Of a stretch of 64,000 nucleotides of DNA, positions 57,501 to 64,000 are shown one piece after another; positions within the stretch are counted from its first letter, which is position 1, and each line of letters begins with the position of its first letter. The DNA is from Panopea generosa. Its lineage: Eukaryota > Mollusca > Bivalvia > Adapedonta > Hiatellidae. Under the pieces are notes generated by a model. It searched no databases. It was not told the DNA's origin and was given only the letters and a program-made list of their open reading frames with translations. The DNA is taken from positions 46,613,736 to 46,677,735 of the forward strand of contig CM055900.1 of assembly GCA_029582155.1 (NCBI GenBank), in the 5' to 3' direction. Both the position numbers and the translations under genes were made by a program.

Positions 57501-60500
57501 AATACAGTGCTTGAGATAAGCTGCATATTTGCGTATTTCACTCAAGTGAATTCATGGAAAATGCAAACAGTTTTGTTTTTAAGTGTGCATGGTATGCTCG
57601 AGTACTGGTTAATACCACGAAACAGTGGTTAGGTTAACTGATCGTCTGTTAGCCCTCGATGGCATAAAAATGACGCTTAATATTCACTCATTCACATAGG
57701 GATACTATGGGAAAACAGAAAATTCTCTTTTTCTTTCATTTGTTTTGAAACCACTAGGCCAATTAAACTGAAATTTCACATGGATGTTTCTATTGCGTTT
57801 GAGAAAGTGTAATGAGGGCCCTTGGAATGTTAAACATTTCCTCAAAATGAATAGAGGGCCCTGATCCCATTTCCCAAAGTGAAAGGAGGGCCCTGGGAAT
57901 GTTAAACATGTAGAATACATAATATTGCACCATTTGACACAGATTTTCCATATCTTTCAGCACCATGAGTGTCATGTGCCAGATGAGGTTACCACGTGGG
58001 CAGTGCATGGATTATGGTAAGAAACTGATGTATCAATACAGGAGCAGATCAAGGATTTCGGTTTAGATGGGTCATACTAAGGTGGCGCAACACAAAACCT
58101 GAATGGGCACACATTTTTTTTAGTAGAAATATAATGAATTTTAATAAAATATGAGAGTTTAGTGGGAGGCACACGTCGGAATCCTCTGTTGCAGTAACAC
58201 ATGTTGTCTTCTCTATGTATTATGCAGATTTACAAAGCCGAATGTCAACATTATATGCAATTTAATCATACCAGACTGGATGTGATAGTGTGATGCATGT
58301 TCATTAATACACCTCGTTGCCACATCATTCGTCCGCCAGTTATGTTTAGCTCAGCTTTTTCTCAGTTTTTAAACAAACTACATGTGCTCATGATGACAAA
58401 ACTTCATAAACACATTCATATCATGTTACAGAAACAATGTACTCTTACCTTTTTCTGATGGATAGATGGATTTTACAAATACTTGCTACAAATGATCAAC
58501 ATAACATGCGAGTAAGACCCACACCCGTACCTCAAAAGTGAAGATCACACTGAGTTTGTTTGACATCACTGAGTCATGCATAGATGAATTTTGTTAATAC
58601 TTGCTACAAATGATCAACATAATATGACGACATGTCACAATGTCAAGTTAACTTTGTCATGTATATAAATGATCATCATAACATGAAGACGTGTCACGAG
58701 AAAGACCCACACCAGTACCTCAAAGGTCAAGATCACACTTTGAGTTCGTTTGACAACACATTAAGTCTGTGTGAGATTTCATGTCGGGCCTGTAACTTTG
58801 TCATGCATAGATGGATTTTGTTAATACTTGCTACAAATGATCAACATGACATGACCACATGTCAGAAGGTCAAGGTCACACTTTGAGTTTGTTTGAAATC
58901 GCTTTGAGTGTGTGTGAGATTTCTTATCTGGCCTGTAACTTTATCATGCATAAATGGATTTTATATATTGCTAGAAATGATGAACATAACATGACGACAT
59001 GTCGCGAGTAAGACTCACACCAGTACCTCAAAGGTCAAGGTCACATATTAACTTTGTTTGATGACACTTTCAGTCTGATTGAGAATCCGTGTTTGGCCAG
59101 TTACTTTGTCACCTATGGATGAATTTCAAAAGCACTTAACTCAATTCATCAGCATGACATGATGACGTATCATGCATAAGACCCACATGCACACCTCAAA
59201 GGTCACAATCACACTGAGTTTGTCTGACAACATTTTGATTCTGTGTGAGATTTCGTGTCAGGCCTGTATATTTGTCATGCATAGATGGATTTTATATATA
59301 CATTGCTACAAATGATCAACATAACATGACATGTCGCACTTAACACCCAGACTCCCACTTCAAAGGTCAAGGTCACAATTAAACTTTGTATGACAAACTT
59401 TTAGTCTGTTTGAGTTTTCGTGTCTGGTCTGTTACTTTGTCACCTATGAATAAATTTAATAAATACTTGGCTCAGTTGATCAACATGACATAATTAAGTG
59501 TTGCATGTTGGACCCAGAACCTTTCCTCAAAGGTCAAGGTCACACTTTCAATTTGTTTGATATTGCGTGTCTGGTCTGTAGCTTTGTCTTTAACTTGGCT
59601 CAATTGATCAAGATGACATGATGATGTGTCACACGTAACACCTAGACCCATATCTCAAATGTCAAGGTCACACTTTGAGTTTGTATGGTAACACTTTGAG
59701 CCTGTTTGAGGTTAGTCCATCCTGTAACTTTATCATACATTGATGGATTTCACGTGTCACGTTAAGACCCAGAACTTTACCTCAAGGTCACACTTTTAGT
59801 TTGTTTGATATTTCATGTCTGGTCTGTAACTTTGTCTTTCATGGAGGGATTTTAGAATAGCTTGACACAAGTGAACAGCATGTCATAATGATGTGTCACC
59901 TGCATAATTACCTGTAGAAATACCCAGACAGTTATATAAGATGTCAAGGTCAAAAAAGGTCAAGGTCATGCTTTAATATAAAAAATCATGAAATTGCATA
60001 ATTATCTAGTCAGAAACATCAGTCCATTACTCTTGATATTCATGGATACATCGCTACCTATCATAACAAACATTGTTATTTTCACAGACCATTTGGGGGA
60101 CATGCGACACTTCCCAGTGTGTTTTGTTAAGCTCGGGTTTTTTTTGTAAGAAATATCCTTATACATGTAACTTATAGATTTGTAGGTATCAGTGCAGAAT
60201 TCATGTTAAAAAAATGTGTGTTTGTGACTTTTCTAAAATAATATTTTTTTTTTTGAGAGAGAGAGCTCATCAAATCCAGGATGGCCTTTGTATGACAATA
60301 TACTAAAATTAATATTAAAATATCAGAATGACATTTTCAAACCATTTGTTTCCCATTCTGTAATAATACAAAAATTTATTGATGTGTTCCTCGCTCAAGT
60401 TTGCATTTTATATTTTAAATATGATTATGAAAAAAAATTGTCCAAATTATATATACATGTATTCTATCATTTTGTGCTAACAGTAGTGTTTTTACCAATT

Positions 60501-60582
60501 TCACCATTCCAGGCCTTCAAATCTTCAAGATAATCCTGGATTCTGTAACGAATCATGGCATTTTGATTTTAGTGAAATTGCT
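45452..60582 (+). CDS. RNASET2: RNase T2 family secreted ribonuclease, 5' part (4 exons, 3' end outside window)
   Basis: Four exons join without breaking frame: 45452-45523 (ATG 45456), 46514-46592, 57961-58016 and 60513-60582, all with GT...AG introns (phases 2, 0, 2 and then 0). The encoded start is a signal peptide (MAHKTGTMLLFFLVVIVTPG), then FFTFAQAWPPGTC, ECHVPDEVTTWAVHGLWPS (CAS-I with the catalytic His) and NPGFCNESWHFDFSEIA. RNase T2 enzymes cleave single-stranded RNA in lysosomes or outside the cell through a 2',3'-cyclic phosphate, using His residues of CAS-I and CAS-II. The CAS-II block (HEWxKHGTC) was not found before 64000, so the gene is partial. About 85 residues are visible of a family usually near 230-280. 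Introns of 1.0, 11.4 and 2.5 kb hold many TEs. Confidence 0.9.
46040..46262 (+). repeat. Interspersed repeat shared with 59935-60100
   Basis: GTCAAGGTCACACTTTAATG, GTCAGTCCATTACTCTTGAT and TTATTTTCACAGACCATTT are found in the same order at 59943-60095. This is a dispersed end-piece of the array at 58440-59990. Confidence 0.7.
46514..46592 (+). CDS. RNASET2: RNase T2 exon with WPPGTC motif
   Basis: Acceptor TTTGTCATACAG, donor GAA|GTAAGT. It encodes SWRNEWDFFTFAQAWPPGTC and then ASAKME. The W-P-x-x-x-C element is the conserved N-terminal substrate-pocket block of RNase T2 enzymes (QHWPxxxC in vertebrates). It ends in phase 0. Confidence 0.88.
47092..47145 (+). mobile_element. SINE tail (family C)
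   Basis: TTGGAAGCGACGCTTAACACC followed by ACACAATACAACA corresponds to the 3' end of family C; the rest is absent. Confidence 0.6.
49199..49405 (-). pseudogene. Possible decayed exon of the 5.2-kb transposon
   Basis: A 68-codon frame follows an acceptor-like TATATATTTTTCAG on the minus strand and begins VSPPNDELAGTHGILVQFYS. No family was recognised. It lies in the same orientation as the trace at 49862-49973. Confidence 0.2.
49862..49973 (-). pseudogene. Decayed basic-domain exon of the 5.2-kb transposon
   Basis: After an acceptor-like GATGTCATCAG the minus strand reads YPEQRKNDPVFKEKERLRKK, a charged pattern resembling basic 'YREK...NDP..YKEKDRLRKK' stretches that I associate with mollusc transposon proteins. 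It stops at RIC. A neighbouring frame (49911-49459, Ser/Thr-rich, 150 codons) may be its frameshifted continuation. Low confidence. Confidence 0.3.
52834..53073. mobile_element. piggyBac-type MITE, 240 bp (short sister of 39571-41709)
   Basis: Perfect TTAA flanks (52830-52833, 53074-53077), ends CCCTTTACTCCATA and TATGAAGTAAAGGG, and the same subterminal hairpin (52888-52948, AACAGTGCAGGAAG with CTTCCTGCACTGTT). Only about two imperfect copies of the AAAGGCGTC...TTAGAGG unit are present. Confidence 0.92.
53402..53684 (+). mobile_element. SINE family A, full-length copy
   Basis: TGCCCGATTAGCTCAGTTGG (A box), GTGAGTTTTATTCCC (weak B box), GCTGATTCAAGTGGG and ACTGATCGTCTGTTAGTCC in family order; ends in a TATTCAATCAATC repeat. 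Confidence 0.85.
53915..54130 (+). mobile_element. SINE family A variant head
   Basis: AAGCCCGGTTAGCTCAGTCGG and CAGTTTGAATCGC form a tRNA-like head whose anticodon loop reads CTGTCAA (GTC, Asp-like). The body diverges after CCACAGTCTCTATGGTGATT. Confidence 0.65.
54140..54600. other. Intron DNA, probable old interspersed repeat
   Basis: Phrases such as CCAAACTTAATTAGAATG recur in altered form downstream (CCAAACTTGTTAAAATG, TAAACTTGGCCGGAATG near 54937 and 55190), suggesting an old ~130-250-bp repeat. No gene. Confidence 0.35.
54610..54903 (+). mobile_element. SINE family A, damaged head
   Basis: ACTATCAATCCAGGG, GTGAGTTCAAATCTCC (good B box), GCTGATTCAAGTGGG, CTGATTGTCTGTTAGTCC and a TATTCAATCAATATTCAATC tail. 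The segment GATTGTCTGTTAGTCCTC is locally duplicated near 54830-54860. Confidence 0.8.
54910..55830. other. Intron DNA; includes a relative of the exon-1 upstream region
   Basis: Mostly old repeat-like DNA. 55655-55790 (CTATGGCAACAAAATG, AAGTACATGTATGTAAACAAAGTCC, shown here only in part, and GGGACTTGTGTACTG) resembles 45325-45430 immediately upstream of the first RNase T2 coding exon. Confidence 0.45.
55833..57495. repeat. 40-bp minisatellite, about 41 copies, with higher-order repeats
   Basis: The unit contains CACATGAGGGACAATGGGAG and ACATTTATAGTCTATTAAAA. Near 56161 and 56281 a three-unit block of about 120 bp is repeated almost exactly; a longer multi-unit block near 56430 recurs near 56620. 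Later units change CATGAG to CAAGAG. It ends about 465 bp before RNase T2 exon 3. Confidence 0.95.
57592..57692 (+). mobile_element. SINE family A, 3' fragment
   Basis: GCTCGAGTACTGGTTAATAC, TTAACTGATCGTCTGTTAGCC split by reading and GCATAAAAATGACGC match the family tail; the head is absent. Confidence 0.75.
57705..57912. repeat. Fragment of hairpin element family 1 with GAGGGCCCT triplication
   Basis: TTTTGAAACCACTAGGCCAA resembles the start of the units at 29960. GAGGGCCCT then occurs three times (57817, 57853, 57885). It lies 50 bp upstream of the CAS-I exon. Confidence 0.5.
57961..58016 (+). CDS. RNASET2: RNase T2 exon with CAS-I
   Basis: Acceptor CCATATCTTTCAG, donor TG|GTAAGA. It encodes HHECHVPDEVTTWAVHGLW, with the catalytic histidine in VHGLW. 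The Trp codon of HGLW is split by the next intron (TG|G). At 56 nt it is too short to be picked up as an ORF. Confidence 0.88.
58440..59990 (+). repeat. ~170-bp tandem array rich in TCAAGGTCA, about 9 units
   Basis: Each unit has CATGCATAGATGGATTTT, ACTTGCTACAAATGATCAAC, a CATGACATGA block, AAGACCCACACC, CTCAAAGGTCAAGGTCACAC and a GAGATTTCGTGTC...CTGTAACTTTGTC block. TCAAGGTCA occurs exactly at 58870, 59035, 59367, 59534, 59662, 59782, 59944 and 59960. It lies in RNase T2 intron 3. Confidence 0.88.
60513..60582 (+). CDS. RNASET2: RNase T2 exon with FCNESW block
   Basis: Acceptor TTTCACCATTCCAG, donor GCT|GTAAGT. After completing the split Trp it encodes PSNLQDNPGFCNESWHFDFS and EIA, matching the family block after CAS-I (C-N-x-S-W-x-F). 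It ends in phase 0; the following exon should carry CAS-II but is not in view. Confidence 0.88.
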
Positions 60583-60625
60583 GTAAGTACCAATTGTTAT
60601 ACAGTGTACAAAAAATGTTGTTATT

Positions 60626-62310
60626 TTTTAAATGGGGTTTAACACCATTTACAACACATAAAAGGTTATAATCATGTGGCATTTCCAGTTTTTATGCTCC
60701 CCAAAGGGGGGAAGCATATAGTCACCGCTGCGTCCGTGTGTACGTCAGTCTGACCGTCCGTGTGTCACCAATTCTTGTCCGGGCTATTTCTCTACAACCT
60801 CTGGTTGGAATTTTATGAAACTTGCTAGGATGCATCATTACCAATTGCAGATGCACATATTGTCTTTGTGTTCCTGTTCGATGATTTTTCACGGAGTTAT
60901 GGCCCTTTGATTCTCTTTGTGACCAAATTCTTGTCCTGGCTATTTCTCTACAATCTCTGGTTGGAATTTATGAAACTTGCTAGGATGCATCATTACCAAG
61001 TGCAGATGCGTATACTATCTTTAAGTTCTGGTACGATGATTTTTCACGGAGTTATGGCCCTTTGGTTCTATTTGTGACCAAATTCTTGTCCAGGCTATTT
61101 CTCTACAACCTCAGGTTGAAATTTTTTAAAGCTTGCTAGAATGCATCATTATCAAGTGCAGATGCACATACTGTCTTTCTGTTCCGGTTCCATGACTTTT
61201 CACAGAGTTATGGACCTTTGATTCTATTTGTGACCAAATTCTTGTCCGTGCTATTTCTCTACAATCCCATGTTGGAATTTTATGAAACTTGCTAGGATGT
61301 ATCATTACCAAGTGCAGATGCGCATATTGTCTATGTGTTCTGGTTCAGTAATTTTTAACAGAGTTATGGCCCTTTGATTGAGTCTGTGACCAAATTATTG
61401 TCTGCGCTATTTCTCTACAACCCCATGTTGGAATTTTGTGAAACATGCTAGGATGCATCATTACCAAGTGCAGACGGCATATTGTCTGTGTTTCGGTTCG
61501 ATGATTTTTCATGGAGTTATGGCCCTTTGATTCTGTCTAAGATCAAATTATTGTCCGCGCTATATCTCTACAACCCCATGATGGAATTTTGTGAAACTTG
61601 CTTTGATGCATCATTACCAAGACTTAGTATAGATGCGCATATTGTCTGTGTTTCGGTTCGATGATTTTTCATGGAGTTATTGCCCTTTGATTGAATCTGT
61701 GACCAAATTATTGTCTGCACTATTTCTCTACAACCTCACGTTTGAATTTTATGAAACTTGCTATGTTTGTGTTTTGGTTTGATGATTTTTCATGGAGTTA
61801 TTGCCCTTTGATTCAATCTGTGACCAAATTCTTTTCGGCTCTATTACTCTACAACCTGTGTTTGGAATTTTATGAAACTTGCTAGGATGCATCATTATCA
61901 AGTGGAGATGTGCATATTGGCGCTATTTCCCTACAACCTCTGGTTTTAATTCTGTAAAACTAGCTAGGATCTGCGCATATTGTCGTTTTGTTCCAGTTAA
62001 GTGATTTGTGAATTAGTTCTGTGAAGTGCAGAGCCACATATTGTTCCTGCTATACAGTTTGGTATTCTTCAACCAAGTAGCCCGTACAGAGGCAAACACT
62101 CACTTGGGGAGCATCCATCGGTTCCACCGATATTTTCTTGTTATTGGTGGAGGAAGACCTGAAAATGAATCTGAGTAGAAACCATTTCTCTTCCGCAAAC
62201 TTTCTTATATAAAGTTTTGTGGAGTGACGGAGGCTCGAACCCACAGCCTCAGCAGTGAGAGGTAAGTGGTCAGCATGTTAGACAGCCACGGAGAACCCTT
62301 ATTTGTAATT
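60626..62310 (-). mobile_element. SINE family B, minus strand, split by a nested element
   Basis: The tail half is at 60626-60693 (AATGGGGTTTAACACCATTT ...) and the body/head half at 62141-62310 (ATTGGTGGAGGAAGACC ... GGCTCGAACCC B box). Compared with the intact copy at 63388-63628, the two halves join without other loss at ...CCAGTTTT / TATTGGTGG. Confidence 0.82.
60694..62140 (+). mobile_element. Helentron/HINE-like (pearl-type) element with ~155-bp repeats
   Basis: It starts ATGCTCCCCAAAGGGGGGAA, itself a hairpin with GAAGCAT. Near its end TTGGGGAGCAT (62104-62114) is the inverted copy of the start. A small 3' hairpin, ATCGGT-TCC-ACCGAT (62117-62131), and then TATTTTCTTG follow. Between the ends are about eight to nine ~155-bp units (CTATTTCTCTACAACC, GAAACTTGCTAGGATGCATC, GGAGTTATGGCCCTTTGATT). 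Subterminal inverted repeats, a terminal 3' hairpin, internal tandem repeats and insertion between T and T are the published hallmarks of Helentron-associated elements. There is no coding capacity; ORFs are repeat shadows. Confidence 0.8.
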
Positions 62311-62433
62311 ATTATTCATAAGTGACACTTTACAGACCACACTGAATCTTCGTGGGTAGATCCACTACTAACCATATATGTGCAGATAAAGTGCAAGGAT
62401 GCACCATAGGGCTCTAGGTGAGGATTGTGCAGC

Positions 62434-62650
62434 TGGGCCCAGTTAGCTCAGTCAGTAGCCATTCTGACAATCAATTAAGTTTGAATTCTTGTCTCTTTGA
62501 TGATTGATATACAACATTGCATTTAGTTGTCATTGGTCTCTCACTGCTGATTTAAATGGGAAAGTTACAGGTTTTTTGTGGAAATTGGTGTGCTCAAGTA
62601 GTGATTAACGTTCCAAGATCTCAGGAAAGAGAGGTTAGGCTTACTGATTT
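62434..62650 (+). mobile_element. SINE family A, diverged copy
   Basis: GGGCCCAGTTAGCTCAGTCAG (A box), GTTTGAATTCTTG (poor B box), CTCACTGCTGATTTAAATGG and CAGGAAAGAGAGGTTAGG in family order, with deletions. Confidence 0.7.
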
Positions 62651-63385
62651 ATTTTGCTGAATGTTATTAATTTGATATATGTCAACAAATTAAAGCAATG
62701 TACATTGTTATGTATGACTTTAAAATATGATCATTGATACATTTTGCGGAAGGACGGAGTTTCTACTCACTGACAGATTCATTCTGAGGTCTCTCCACCA
62801 ATATATTTTTTTAAGGGTGAATGGCTATAAATTCCATTTAATATATACAAAGTCTCACAAAAATGGTGAGGGTTTTTCGTGACTTTACTACGAATCAAAA
62901 CATTACTAATAGCACTAACTTGATCTAGTAGTGACAGGTGCCGAGCCAGCGTATAGGTTTATAATCGGAGATAAGCTTCACAAAAGAAATGTACCTAGCC
63001 ATGTTCTGTTCGTTGCGAAGTCAATTCCCATCTGTTAAGAGGAGAGAGTAAACTTTTTCATGTTAGCAAATTGACTGTTTGGTGATTGAAAACTGACAAC
63101 TGATACGTTGTGTCATAGCAAAGTGGCATCACAAAAATCTAAAGATGTGACGACATATTAAGCATGTTAGTGAAATGTCACTGGTCTGTTTCACCTCATC
63201 ATGAAATCGAAATACTCATCAATTTAGCAACGCGTTGTAATTTAATATCATTTTTATATCATTGTTAATCCTGGGTGGGCAATTAATATCATTATTAACA
63301 TTTATAATGGTTTGAATAAAATAATGCCCTTAATCAAATTTATTTCTTGATCATTTCTGTATGGTTTATTATATGCCGAGATAGT
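62651..63385. other. Intron DNA, nothing recognised
   Basis: I searched for an exon encoding the RNase T2 CAS-II block (HEWxKHGTC) here and in the rest of the window and did not see one. Confidence 0.45.
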
Positions 63386-63387
63386 AT

Positions 63388-63628
63388 CTTTTTTTTAATG
63401 GGGTTTAACTCCATTTTCAACACATTTCAGGTTATATATGGCATATCCATTTTTACTGGTGGAGGAAGACTTCAGACTGAGTAGAACCACAGGCCTGCCG
63501 CAAGTAACTGGAAACTTTCACGCGTAAAGTTTTTGGAGCGAGCGGGACTCGAACCTACGACCTTAGCTGTGAGAGGTAAATGATCTTGAGACGGCGCCTT
63601 AGACCTCTCAGTCACGGAAGACCCTCCA
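63388..63628 (-). mobile_element. SINE family B, intact copy, minus strand
   Basis: Read on the minus strand: A box TGACTGAGAGGTCTAAGGCG, B box GTAGGTTCGAGTCCCGCTCG, body TTTCCAGTTACTTGCGGC and CTTCCTCCACCAGTAAAA, tail TGTTGAAAATGGAGTTAAAC. The head looks derived from a class-II (Leu/Ser-like) tRNA. Confidence 0.85.
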
Positions 63629-64000
63629 AATAGACTTTGATGTCCAAATTAAGAAGCAGTATGAAAAATGCCTGCTCACTAGACTGAGTATGGACATCTT
63701 ATTTCTAGTCATCTTTTTCTTCAGAAAAGAATATACATTAGGATATTATAAGATCAAATGAAACCTAACTGTCTTTCATTTCTCCTTTTAATAAACTTAT
63801 GTGAATCTGCAGCTAAGCAATGAATAGCATTGAAGATCAACACCACCAAGTTAGGGTATAATCAGATTTTTTTTAGTAAGGATGGATGTTAAAATGTACT
63901 AAACTAATTATGACCAAGTTGTACTTAAGATAACAGGTTTAGTATTTAATTTTAACACAAAGAAAATCTTGTTATGACGGATGTTTGGCAGAGATTTGTT
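63629..64000. other. Intron DNA to the window edge
   Basis: No exon or repeat was recognised. The RNase T2 gene is presumed to continue beyond the edge. Confidence 0.4.

Noticed and set aside
60868-61664. Several 60-70-codon ORFs with shared phrases (FDDFS..YGPLIL)
   Set aside because: They are translations of the ~155-bp units of the HINE-like element and have no conserved frame.
63715-63780. TTCTTCAG followed by AAAAGAATATAC as a fifth RNase T2 exon
   Set aside because: The sequence after the acceptor does not encode any RNase T2 block (no HEWxKHGTC) and has no suitable donor.

Overview
This is a eukaryotic (metazoan) window with very little coding sequence and a great deal of repeated DNA. 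Two host genes are readable: a bursicon-alpha-like cystine-knot neurohormone (about 15.6-18.0 kb, + strand) and the first four coding exons of a secreted RNase T2 ribonuclease (45.46-60.58 kb, + strand), whose 3' part lies beyond the window. The gene set, the very large introns, the tRNA-derived SINEs ending in tails like 'GAAAGCGACGCTAAACACC', and hairpin-ended repeats with internal tandem arrays all suggest a lophotrochozoan, most likely a bivalve mollusc. No species is claimed.

Layout. 0-5.4 kb: AT-rich DNA with a 20-bp tandem array (0.9-1.57 kb), a convergent pair of CTCF-like motifs (2.3 and 4.1 kb), a dead LINE reverse-transcriptase scrap and a SINE. 5.45-14.97 kb: one 9.5-kb satellite of about 120 copies of a 77/78-bp unit with higher-order duplications. 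15.3-18.3 kb: the bursicon-like gene (two-exon model, 2.0-kb AT-rich intron) beside a possible small exon on the other strand. 19-24 kb: microsatellites and a 30-bp array (20.87-22.08 kb). 24.3-27.7 kb and 33.9-37.1 kb: two collinear, decayed copies of one MULE-type DNA transposon; the second contains a nested, 5'-truncated LINE with an intact 426-codon ORF. Between them lie a 373-bp tandem duplication, a hairpin-headed ~165-bp tandem element and a 1.1-kb 48/51-bp minisatellite.

37-43 kb is a dense run of non-autonomous DNA elements: a ~930-bp element with ~120-bp inverted ends, a dead LINE, a foldback MITE, and a 2.1-kb TTAA-flanked piggyBac-type MITE whose interior is a 25-bp minisatellite of about 75-80 copies. 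A 240-bp sister of that MITE at 52.8 kb has only about two copies.

The RNase T2 gene (signal-peptide exon, WPPGTC exon, CAS-I HGLW exon, FCNESW exon) has introns filled with TEs. They include a 5.2-kb TIR transposon flanked by ATGA, several SINEs, a 40-bp minisatellite, a ~170-bp array rich in TCAAGGTCA motifs, and a Helentron/HINE-like element inserted inside a SINE, which gives a clear relative chronology. The CAS-II exon was not found before the window end. I see no CRISPR array, operon or rRNA gene, as expected for animal nuclear DNA.
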